Positions 55,337-64,000 of a stretch of DNA of 64,000 nucleotides are shown here, piece by piece (position 1 is the first letter of the stretch; the number at the start of each line of letters is the position of its first letter). Origin of the DNA: Cladorhizidae sp. MBARI D1340-BT2 (taxonomy: Eukaryota; Porifera; Demospongiae; Poecilosclerida; Cladorhizidae); the NCBI GenBank assembly GCA_028752905.1, contig JAQNBH010000017.1:35851101-35915100 (forward strand), read 5' to 3'. A model generated the notes under the pieces. It ran no database searches. It was not told where the DNA came from and saw only the letters and a list, made by a program, of their open reading frames with translations. A program made the translations under genes and the position numbers.

Positions 55337-56012
55337 AAAGGCGGGTTCACAATATGACGCTCGCCCATCGTAATGTATCGTCCTATCGTATCGTATGGTA
55401 TCGTTCTATCGTATCGTATTGTTTCTGGTTCACAATATAGCGTTCGATTGGCGAGTTTTGACAAGTTGCTCACGTGATTATTATTATAATTATAATTATT
55501 AGGTTAGTTACTAAATAGTTTCACACTGTGCTGTATTATATATGTGATGGCCTTAACAGGCTCAGCAATAGCAACATTAAATCATTATAATAATAATTAT
55601 TATTATGATAGTAATTATAATTATAATTATAATTATTATTATTATTATGATAGTTCCTCGAGTTCATCTAGTAGCTCTAGCTGTGACAGTTCTTCTTCTT
55701 CTTCTAGTAGCGAAGACGATTTGACCATGGTAGCTAAATTGCATCATCCTAAGGTAACTATCTGATCTTGAATCCAAGCATTTTCTTTCGGCCTCAACTC
55801 CTTCTATATCGCAGAAGAGACCCAGGGATATTTGCGCACAGCCTCAATCAATCGTTCATAGTTAAATTCTAGTGAAGGTCAAAGTCTTTCACGTGACCTT
55901 CCGCTTGCCAGCATTCTGATTGGTCGGACGCTTGACGCTTGACGCTCGAATAGAACGACGTTACGTTACGATAGGACGATACGATACGTAACGATGGCTG
56001 AGCGTCAAACTT
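55337..56012. mobile_element. Inverted-repeat DNA element inserted in gag
   Basis: The left end (GTTCACAATATGACGCTCGC, then CATCGTAATGTATCGTCC) and the right end (complement reads GTTTGACGCTCAGCCATCGT) are inverted repeats rich in CGTATCGT. It interrupts gag codons. It carries no transposase and contains at 55490-55600 the LINE 3' tail also found at 42803, plus (TAA)n/(TAT)n sequence. Exact borders are uncertain. Confidence 0.65.
55495..55600 (+). repeat. LINE 3' tail nested in the DNA element
   Basis: TTAGGTTAGTTACTAAATAG and GTGATGGCCTTAACAGGCTC match the complement of 42803-42895 almost exactly. It is followed by an AT-rich (TAATAAT)n tail, as left by LINE retrotransposition. Confidence 0.7.
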
Positions 56013-56929
56013 ACTACCACATCTCGACCAACGCGTAGCCAACCGTCTTCGAGCGTTCATCTTAGCTACGGACTCACTAATGCACAGAAAGCCACTAAAT
56101 TAATCCACCTGGACGGCCTGGGTGACCGTAGGCCTACCGACCTACTGGCGGACATGATGTCCCTCAAGGGTAACACCCCAGTGGACGACATATTTAGGGA
56201 GCTCTTCCTTGAGCAACTCCCACACGATGTCAGAGACATCCTAGCACCACTGGACCTGGAAACGATGTCTGCACTGGCTAGGGCGGCAGACAGGATCATG
56301 GAGTCCAGAGCCCGCTCAACCCCACAACTCTCACTCGTAAAACAGCCACCCAAGCGATTTAACCCCAAGCCCCCTGAGCTGACTGCTGCCACCTCAACCA
56401 AGGAGGCCCCAAGCTTATGCTGGTATCACACCAACTTTGGGGCAAAGGCAAAGAACTGCAGACCTCCTTGTTCATATCCAGGCAACACAACGAACAAGCC
56501 TCTAGTGGGAAACTTAGCTGGCCAAAATTCTACCCGCCTCTTACATATCTGGGACAAAATATCTGGCCTCCGTTTCCTTGTTGACTCAGGCGCCGAAGTC
56601 AGTGTCTTCCCAGTTTCCAACCATGACCGAAAACCACAAAAACGAGGTGAACCACTGGTGGCAGCTAATGGCACCTCCATAGCCACCTACGGCACTAAAA
56701 CTATGCCACTCAACCTCGGTTTCCGCTCTGTCGAATGGGATTTCATCTTAGCTGATGTGTCCCAGCCCATCCTTGGCCTAGACTTCTTCAGGGCACACCA
56801 AATCATGATTGATGCCCATTGACGCCGACTCATTGATTCCTGCTCCTACGCCAGCTGTCTCCTCCGACCCAGCCCATCTACAGCTCCAAAACTCTGCTCC
56901 ATCACATCTATGGATGAGTTCACTAGAAT

Positions 56930-58420
56930 TCTGTTAGATTTCCCCATGCTCACCACCACCAATTTTTCCTCTACCCAGGTCAAACATGGCGTCGAGCACC
57001 ATATCCCAACGAAGGGACCACCAACACATGCCCATGCCAGATGCCTCGCCCCCGATAAGCTTGCCATCGCTCGCCAAGCTTTCAACCAGATGGAAGAGTT
57101 AGGTATCGTGCGCCACTCCTCCAGTGCATGGGCCTTGCCACTCCACATGGTACCCCAAAAATCAGGGACTGGTGACCTTGTGGTGACTACTGCCGTCTTA
57201 ATGACATTACCGTCCCTGACCGTTACCCGATACCACACGTGCAGGATTTTACCGCCCTTCTCTCCGGGAAAACGATCTTCTCTAAAGTCGATCTCGTCAA
57301 AGGCTACCATCAGATCCCAATGGCCCCTGAAGACATTGCCAAAACTGCCGTCATCACACCATTCAGCCTTTTCGAGTTCCTTCGCATGCCCTTTGGTGTA
57401 TGTAACGCAGGCCAATCTTTCCAAAGGATGATGGACCACATCCTGCAGAGCCTCGATTTTGCCTTCGTATATCTTGACGACATCCTGGTTGCTAGCTCTT
57501 CACCAGCACAACACAGACGCCATCTTCGACATCTTTTTAAGACCCTAACCGCCCATGGACTTGTCCTCAATACAGACAAGTGTGTTTTCGGAGCCACGAT
57601 CCTCGATTTCCTAGGCCACCAAGTTTCCGCCACCGGAATCCAGCCAATGTCGGAGCATGTAGCCGCCATTACAATTTCCCTCCACCTCAGCAGAAGAAAG
57701 GCCTACAGGAATTCTTAGGAATGATCAACTTCTACCATCGTTTCGTGCCACATGCCGCCCAGCTCCTTCGCCCCCTACACCAAGAAGTAAACTCCGGAAA
57801 CAAATCCATCAACTGGAGCCCTCAGCTTACTGACGCCTTTCAGGCAGCTAAGGACGCCCTGGCAAATGCTACTCTACTCATCCACCCAGACAAGGCCGCA
57901 TACTACCAGCATCACAGTAGATGCTTCCGGCTCAGCCATCGGTGCATCGCTGGAACAGTTTCAGGACGGAGAGTGGAAGCCCCTAGCCATTTTCTCTTTT
58001 CTCACGTAAACTAACACCTGCTGAGACGAGATACAGCACATTTGATCGGGAACTCCTTGCTTCCTATCTCTCCATCAAGCACTTTCGCCATCTCCTCGAG
58101 TGCAGAGTTTTTCACGTCTACACCGATCACAAGCCCCTCACTTTTGCATTTGGGAATGACACTGACCGCTCACCACGACAAACACGACACCTATCTTTTG
58201 TGGCAGAGTTCACCACAGACTTCAGACATATCCGTGGGAAGGATAATATGGTAGCTGACGCCCTATCCCGGATCCAGATTAATGACACCAGACCCTCCAT
58301 CATCTCAGCCCTAGCCCACACCGAGAAGATCAACTACGCAGAACTTGCCCAGGAACAGGCAGCCGACGAAGCAGTCCAAGCTTACCGCACAGCCATCACT
58401 GGCCTGGTTCTGTAAGATGT
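56930..58420 (+). pseudogene. Gypsy reverse transcriptase and RNase H, frameshifted
   Basis: Successive plus-strand segments carry the RT start (HHIPTKGPPTHAHARCLAP), [34 protein letters not shown] and the catalytic FVYLDDILV. Next comes the linker ([13 protein letters not shown], broken by a shift near 57690). RNase H follows, with a DASGSAIGASLEQ-like start and HVYTDHKPLTFAFGNDTDRS and VADALSRIQ at its end. Frames change near 57180, 57690, 57900 and 58015-58140. Confidence 0.88.
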
Positions 58421-58448
58421 TGCCCTCGAGGGCACCTCTGAAACAATT

Positions 58449-59700
58449 TTGTGTGATGTCTCCACCCAACAACCACGCCCCATTGTCCCCCCCTCCTGGA
58501 GGCGAAAGCTCTTTGATATCATACATGGGCTCTCACACCCCGGCATCCATACAACACGACGACTGATGGCCACCCGTTTCATCTGGCACGGCCTTCACAA
58601 AGACGTCGGAGCATGGACACGTACCTGCATTCCATGCCAACGAGCTAAGGTCCAACAGCACGTATCAGCACCTCTCCAACAGTTTCATACACCAGATCGG
58701 CGTTTTGCCCACATCCACGTTGATATCGTTGGCCCACTCCCAACTTCGCAGGGTTACACAAGCCTTTTCACCATCATCGACCGTTTCACACGGTGGCCAG
58801 AGGCCATTCCAATGACTACTGCTATACTCAGATTTTACGCCCACAGGAGGTGTGACTCAGCCCATGTCGTTCCTTGGCCCGAGTTACCCCTGTCAACCCC
58901 CTGGTCCCAGTCTCTCTGGTCCTCTTGCTTGGGCGGCCAAATATATGAACGACTGACGCAACTGCTGCAACATGCGCACGGGCTTTGTTGCACTCCTGGA
59001 TCTCCCGCTTCGGTGTTCCCACCAGTATTACCTCAGACCGCGGCCGGCAGTTCACCTCTGACCTCTGGGCCCAACTCAATTTCCTCCTGGGAGTGCAGGT
59101 GCACCACACCACGGCTTACCACCCGCAATCCAACGGCATTGTGGAACGACTCCACAGACAACTGAAGGGATGCCTCCGAGCACGACTCCAGGACCAGAAT
59201 TGGATGGATGAATTACCTCTGGTCCTACTGGGAATCCGCATAGCTCCCAAGGATGACCTCAACTGCTCTTCTGCCGAACTGGTCTACGGAACGACGCTTC
59301 GACTGCCAGGAGATTTATTTTTTCTCCGAATCAACCACAACTGTAAACCAACCTTCAGATCCAACCACTCTGCTTTCTCACCTGCGGGAATCGATGCACA
59401 ATCTTAAGGCCACTCCGACAGTCCACCACGGATATCGCTCTACCAGAGTACCTGATGAATTACAGACATGCAAGTTCGTTTTCCTCTGTCGTGATGCCTA
59501 CCGCAAACCTCTCCAGTGTCAGTATGATGGACCCTTTCTCGTCCTAGAAAGGTACGACAAGTTTTTCAAGCTGGCTCTTCAGGGACGCACAGACACAGTC
59601 TCCATCGACCGACTTAAGCCAGCCCGTTTGTATGAAGAGTTCAGCACCTCTCAGCTCTCTCCACTTCCCCTCGGAGAAACTTGTGTGTCTCCTCCCCCAA
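58449..59700 (+). pseudogene. Gypsy integrase, frameshifted
   Basis: It begins with the H-H-C-C zinc domain (HPGIHTTRRLMATRFIWHG ... CIPCQRAK). The core has the first Asp in HVDIVGPLP, the second in TSDRGRQFTSDLW and the Glu in NGIVERLHRQLK. A GPY/F-like C-terminal module follows (YDGPFLVLER ... VSIDRLKPARL). Shifts occur near 58830-58985 and 59300. All catalytic residues are still readable. Confidence 0.88.
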
Positions 59701-59763
59701 CAGTGGCACCGTTTCCCACTACACACAGTGGACGACCAATTCGACCTCATGACCGTTATACTG

Positions 59764-59783
59764 GTGGGGGGGGGGGGGGGGGC
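59764..59783 (+). other. Poly-G purine tract before the 3' LTR
   Basis: A G-run of about 17 bases immediately upstream of the 3' LTR sits where the polypurine tract for plus-strand priming is expected. An almost pure G tract is unusual and may have expanded after insertion. Confidence 0.65.
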
Positions 59784-59953
59784 TGCAGCGGCTCCATACT
59801 TGATATCCCCTACCAAACTCAACTCTGTAATGATGACCTTAGACCTTTGCATATTATTGATTCAAGTCACATGTCTTATTTATTGAGTTGAGTTGAAATA
59901 AAGCTATTGTCAATTTGTTAGCCTTCCAAGTAACGATACTTGCGCCGGCTACA
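59784..59953 (+). repeat. 3' LTR (170 bp)
   Basis: It starts TGCAGCGGCTCC and ends GCGCCGGCTACA. It is the same length as the 5' LTR with four substitutions seen by eye. Confidence 0.92.
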
Positions 59954-60020
59954 CTGTAAGACACTTCATGCACAGCAGCATTAGGCAGTGCCAACCAGCA
60001 CTTGCTAATACTAAGCCACC
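59954..60020. repeat. Tandem repeat at the Gypsy target site (right part)
   Basis: It continues the 54835-54971 array (CTTCATGCACAGCAGCATTA, CCAACCAGCACTTGCTAATA). Confidence 0.85.
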
Positions 60021-60024
60021 TTAA

Positions 60025-60735
60025 GGCCAGCGTTGCCCATTTTATCATAGTTTATGTAAACGTCCATAACTTTGTTGTCCTTCTTCCCCTGCATTTTATT
60101 TTGGTACCAGAATACAGCTCTCTGCAAGAGCTTTCTAATGATGTGCTTTATAAGAAGTTTCAGTAAAGTATAGAGGTTTGGGAAAATTCTGACCAGAGTC
60201 ACAATAAAATGTCCCTCTCCTAAGATATGCCCTATACACACTTCCCTTTTATGGATGTAGTAGAGGAACCACTAAAGCTTGATTCCAGCGAATTTTTTTA
60301 ACCTCAACACTAACGGAGTTTTCATGACAAGGTCAACAATAATATGGGCATATTAGGGTATATACACATGACTATATAATTGGACTAGCACTTCCAAATT
60401 GAAAAACTCCGCGCTACAATCGTAGAGCAAAGATAGAGCTACAAAATGATATATAATGAAGCAGGTATACATAAATTTTTCCTTGAGATATCTGTCTTGA
60501 CCTTCAAAAAAACATGTTTCTGAGAAATCGCTATTGAAGTTGGGCTACTACTATATTGGGTACTTTGTAAGTACTTTGAATGTAAGTGAGAGCCTGGATA
60601 AAATCCACCATAACTAGAGACTTGTGCATCCAAATGTTTTCAAATTTGAAAGACAGTTTGTACAGATGTTTAGAAAGGATGTAAGCCCCCCCAAAAATAT
60701 TGTCAACAAATTCAAAATAATGGGCAACGCTGGCC
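60025..60735. mobile_element. TTAA-flanked inverted-repeat element (711 bp)
   Basis: The ends GGCCAGCGTTGCCCATT and its complement are inverted repeats flanked by TTAA (60021-60024, 60736-60739). A TTAA target fits piggyBac or Kolobok; the GG start is unlike piggyBac (CCC), so Kolobok-like is preferred. There is no transposase, so it is non-autonomous. Confidence 0.78.
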
Positions 60736-60739
60736 TTAA

Positions 60740-61197
60740 AGTGAACAGAACAAAACAGGAAGGAATGCGACTAAACAAGAACAACAGAGCAATAGGAGAG
60801 ACAATGAAGGAGAGACAATGAAATCACAAAACACTAAAAAGTAAGCCACAAAATTGTTTTTTCCCGGCTCTATTGAAAATTGACCTGTTTTACGGGTGCA
60901 ACTTATTAATAGTAATTACTGAATACAACTGATAATTACTGATAATTACTGAACACCAATTGACTGACAAGAGTTAGGAATGATAAAATTAACTCCATGT
61001 GAGTAATTGGCCACAAATAGGTTTTTAAGGACTAGAAATATACCACCACCTGCCCCCTCAGATGAAAGTAACAGGCAAGTGGCACGCTGATGCTTAGCTA
61101 CAAGACATAAAACACACATGACCTTTTCCCCGATCGTGCTAGCGTACGTAAAAAAATTAAAGGTCATAAGTCCATACTAAGTTCGAAAATAACTCAA
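60740..61197. other. Intergenic, no gene recognised
   Basis: Contains a short GATAATTACT(GA) tandem near 60930-60950 and nothing else recognised. Confidence 0.45.
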
Positions 61198-61500
61198 TTT
61201 TCTGTCTCAGCGAGGATAGATACGAGTAATTGGCAGAGGGTTACGTGGAGTGTTTCCACTACTGCAGGTGTCCATATTTGAAGGTGTTACTGCCACTTCT
61301 GCAGGTTCAGACTCTGCACCAGCATCTCAAGTTGAACACTAACTAGGGCCTGCAGTATCATTAACTCCATCCCAAATATCTGACATTTCCTGAGAATCCT
61401 GAATGTCCGAATCTAGCACATCAATGTTGGTTATAAAAACTTTTCCTTGCAACTCCTTAGTGAGGGCTCGATCCACTCGCCAATCTTTCCTACATCTTCA
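61198..61500 (-). pseudogene. Unidentified decayed coding segment
   Basis: One minus frame reads KDWRVDRALTKELQGKVFI, NIDVLDSDIQDSQEMSD and later SSGNTPRNPLPITR, with two in-frame stops. The composition looks coding, perhaps from a transposable element, but I do not recognise the family. Confidence 0.35.
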
Positions 61501-62100
61501 TATTATTATTTTAGATAAAGTAGGTCAACTTAAGTTCAGAGTTCATTGAGTGTTTTTTTCTCATGTACTAAACACAAACAAAAAATAACAGCAACAATAA
61601 CTTTTTTTTCTGCCCTCTCAACCCAAGATAAAAGTGTGTACTGGTAGGTCGAGTTATTATATAAGAATACATACTACACCAACTCTCCAGGCCCATGCCA
61701 GTCCCAGATTTATTGACTTTGTCCCTGGTCCCTGATGGCACTGATACTAGCCTGTCCAGAAATGGGCCAGACAGTTATCACATGAGATACTCTAATGTAA
61801 TGTAATGTAATGTAATGTGTTTGTGTGTGTGTATGTGTGTGTGTGTGTATGTATGTGTATGTGTGTTATTAATTACCCCAAGCTACCATACTTACTTTAA
61901 TTGTAAGTTATTGAGGAATACCATTTTCTTTACAATAGTGTACATGTATAGACATATATACTGTATATATATCTATGTAGAAACATTACATGAATAGTTA
62001 CACGAGTCTTATTATATCTTTATAATACTGCACCTGTTGGGCATGTTGCCCAGTATATATCAATTCATTAGGAATACACTAAAACGATCAGGGTTGTTCT
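61501..62100. other. Intergenic with simple repeats
   Basis: (TAATG)n at about 61795-61818 runs into (TG)n/(TATG)n up to 61866; (TA)n lies near 61955-61975. No gene was seen. Confidence 0.6.
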
Positions 62101-62334
62101 ATGAAAAAATATATTTTAATGGTGTCGAGGGACCACACCTCAAAGCCTCCTCCAACAACACATGCACCATCATATCTCCTCCATCACCCAAGTAACCACA
62201 ACCTCCTCAACAATGCATTGGCACCTTTATCTTGGACCACACTCCACCCCTACTTTTTGCCCATCTCATTCAATAATGTTTGTGGTCCAAATGTAATTAT
62301 TGGCTATGTACACATACCAGTATATATATTATCA

Positions 62335-62482
62335 GGGTTTCATAGAGGGGGGTCTCATCTTTAGTCAACATTTCAAAAATTACTTCCACAGCCTCATCAA
62401 TGGGAACATTAGTAAAAAGAGAGGAAACATCAAAACTGACAAGACACTCATCCTGTGCCAAGCATTCACCTTGAATACACTT
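62335..62482 (-). pseudogene. Penelope-like element reverse transcriptase fragment
   Basis: The minus frame reads CLVSFDVSSLFTNVPIDEAV followed by VIFEMLTKDETPLYETL. SFDV-SLFTNVP is the first catalytic-Asp motif of Penelope-like reverse transcriptases. Only about 45 residues survive. It is noteworthy because hammerhead motifs are typical of Penelope-like elements and a hammerhead-like repeat lies 0.4 kb away. Confidence 0.75.
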
Positions 62483-62685
62483 TTTATTTTATTAAATTTA
62501 TTTATTATTATTGTTGTTGTTGTTTTGTTTGTTTATTTATTTGTTTGCATGTTTATATTTTTTGTTTGTTTATTTATTTGTTTATTGATTTATGTATGTA
62601 TTGATTTATATTTATTTGTTTATGTATGTATTATTTATATTTATTTATTTGTTTATTATTATTTTTTAATATTATTTTCTTTATT
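62483..62685. repeat. (TTTA/TTTG)n low-complexity tract
   Basis: Imperfect tetranucleotide repeats TTTATTTATTTGTTTG over about 200 bp. The long hydrophobic frame across it is a by-product. Confidence 0.9.
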
Positions 62686-62800
62686 GTATTGTCAACCAGC
62701 TGATGATTAGGCTAGGACAATAATAAGTGGTATTGTATTGTCAACCAGCTGATGATTAGGTTTAGGACAATAATAAGTATTATTGTATTGTCAACTTGAT
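62686..62800. repeat. Short tandem repeat of about 57 bp (two copies and a part)
   Basis: ATTGTATTGTCAACCAGCTG plus ATGATTAGGCTAGGACAATA recurs with one or two base changes; the third copy is partial. Confidence 0.85.
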
Positions 62801-62869
62801 AATGCAGCTGATGATTATTATTTGCATCAGGTGCACATGCTAGGGGCGTGTACTGGCGCAAGGTGGATA

Positions 62870-62985
62870 GCTAGCTACCGGTATATAAAGGCTCATGCGA
62901 GCATCCTGATGAAGGCTAGAGCATCTATCGAAACATACAATTTGAAGTTGATTATTGAGGTGATTATAATTACAATTACTTGTCA
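62870..62985 (+). ncRNA. Hammerhead-ribozyme-like repeat, copy F
   Basis: CTGATGA (62906-62912) is followed by GGCTAG-AGCAT-CTATC, GAAACATAC and then TTGAAGTTGATTATTGAGG. The core and GAAA are intact but stem II has lost a base and the cleavage-side sequence is altered. The upstream block (AGCTAGCTACCGGTATATAA, GCTCATGCGAG) is shared with copy A, so the repeat unit extends about 60 bp upstream of the core. Confidence 0.5.
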
Positions 62986-64000
62986 GTTTGTATGTGATGT
63001 GTGTGTATATATGTGTGTGTGAAAGAGACAAAATTCTGTTTCCTTCTTTCAGTGACTCGCTATCTCTCTGTGGAGAGGGAACGTTTTCCTGTGGATTAGG
63101 TGTCAACCCTCACACCCTGCTGCAGTGGATAGCCTTTTCACTGTTTTCCACAAAATTTGTCTATTTTCTATGTATGCCCAAAAAGTGATGAAATAGGGAA
63201 AAATTCACCAGTGACTATAGGATTACCGCATGCAATGAAGAGGTCCTGACGACCTAGCTCATACAATCTGGTTGGTTAGCGGGCTACTTTTCATAGACAG
63301 GTAAGTCATACTGACTGGCTACGTAGATAATACTCACTCAGATAAGTCTTGTCTGCAGAGCACAATACTACCACATGCACTATAGTCTCACTAGCCAACA
63401 CTCTCACCTGCGTGCGCGTTTGAGAGAGAGACTACATGGCAACTAATGTGAGCTTTCCCATGGTGAACCTTGGTGTTCAACTATGGCTAGTTCAGTTTGT
63501 TTACCACTCGCACCGGCTACTATCAGAACCACACCAACCTTTTCCATCATATTGGTCTGTAGTCACTAGTATACCATGACAGAAATTGTCATTATTATGT
63601 CAACTGAGAGTTGATTGAGAGAAATTGCATCCTGGCTCATTATTATACCACAGAATTAACACTTAGAGGGGATTTACATACCAAAAATCTAGCGGGGCCA
63701 TGAAATGGCAATGGCTACTGCAATTTGATTGATACACCCTATATAGTCCTGGTGGGACAGGTCATGCTATCGGTAGCCAAACAGCCCACTCCGTCATTCT
63801 GGTGTGTAGTCCTATGTTGTATGTTGGTGATTGTGAATAAGAGTTAAACCAGAATCAACAAGTGAGGAGACGAACCTACCGTATAAATTTCACAATCTAA
63901 TTCTCAGAAGGACGAACTATAAAATGCCTGGATGCTAAGTGGGCTATATTCAGGCCTTCTGCTTGCCTGGCAATTCACTACATAGGTAGGGCATTAAGTA
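62986..64000. other. Window end, no gene recognised
   Basis: (TG)n lies near 62998-63020. ATTATTATGTCAACTGAGAG at 63592-63611 is another flank fragment of the hammerhead-like repeat family. No coding domain was identified. Confidence 0.45.

Larger units (their letters stand above)
55170..56822 (+). pseudogene. Gypsy gag and aspartic protease, interrupted
   Basis: A gag-like N-terminal segment (WFAQAEAQFAVRNIVTDETK) stops where a DNA element is inserted. Gag resumes after it (DQRVANRLRAFILA in one frame, then LIHLDGLGDRRPTDLLADMM in another). A later uninterrupted frame (56154-56822) ends with an aspartic protease: VDSGAEVSVFP (catalytic D-S-G) and ILGLDFF. The zinc-finger region is reduced. 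It is non-functional as it stands. Confidence 0.85.
54972..59953 (+). mobile_element. Ty3/Gypsy-type LTR retrotransposon, degenerate
   Basis: 170-bp LTRs flank a gag-protease-RT-RNase H-integrase order typical of Ty3/Gypsy (integrase after RNase H). The flanks share CTGT (ACTGT if the boundary is shifted by one base). The coding region is broken by many frameshifts and by an inserted DNA element, so this copy is not autonomous. The LTRs differ at 4 of 170 positions by eye, so insertion was fairly recent relative to the frameshifts, or gene conversion has occurred. Confidence 0.93.

Noticed and set aside
62300..62710. 136-codon frame with a long hydrophobic stretch, resembling a membrane protein
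   Set aside because: The hydrophobic part is translated (TTTA/TTTG)n low-complexity sequence and the rest is antisense to the Penelope-like fragment.

Overview
This is eukaryotic, probably early-branching metazoan (a demosponge would fit) nuclear DNA. The evidence is spliced genes with AT-rich introns, a Spindly (SPDL1) homologue, histone H2AX, the last exon of a class I alpha-1,2-mannosidase, a Pol III tRNA gene, and relics of many animal-type transposon groups (hAT, piggyBac, Mutator-like, Ty3/Gypsy, LINE, Penelope-like). The taxon is inferred from general features only.

Layout. 1-11041 is one uninterrupted 57-bp satellite of about 193 copies. It appears to lie in the last intron of a plus-strand GH47 mannosidase gene whose terminal exon is 11646-11894. 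Only 284 bp separate that stop codon from the stop of a convergent minus-strand gene. That second gene, assembled here by splice sites and reading phase, is Spindly: nine exons, 42541 down to 12179, 588 residues. It starts with a CC1 box, carries the Spindly motif in exon 5 and ends in the farnesylation box CPQQ, the same as human. Its last intron (12290-22914) is nearly all a 51-bp satellite of about 125 copies, into which a 3.4-kb hAT transposon and its 191-bp deletion derivative have inserted. The other Spindly introns hold 17-, 29-, 33-, 36- and 62-bp minisatellites, a piggyBac relic, a TA-flanked inverted-repeat element and hammerhead-ribozyme-like repeats.

42.6-52.8 kb is intergenic: a LINE 3' end, tRNA-Lys(TTT), a 1.39-kb hAT-type element with a perfect 8-bp target duplication, another LINE fragment, and a Mutator-like transposase pseudogene in which a 38-bp minisatellite has grown from its own coding sequence. 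H2AX (52891-53295, minus) follows with an E2F/TATA/GC/CCAAT promoter. A degenerate Ty3/Gypsy element with 170-bp LTRs (54972-59953) sits in a short tandem repeat and itself contains a DNA element that carries a LINE 3' tail. The last 4 kb hold a TTAA-flanked element, simple repeats, a Penelope-like reverse transcriptase fragment and another hammerhead-like copy.

Functionally the intact genes are cellular housekeeping: Spindly (dynein recruitment at kinetochores), H2AX (DNA-damage chromatin), Golgi mannosidase (N-glycan trimming), tRNA-Lys. There is no operon or defence system. The most interesting points are the two giant intronic satellites in neighbouring convergent genes, the Val in the Spindly CC1 box where human Spindly has Ala24, and the family of hammerhead-like motifs.
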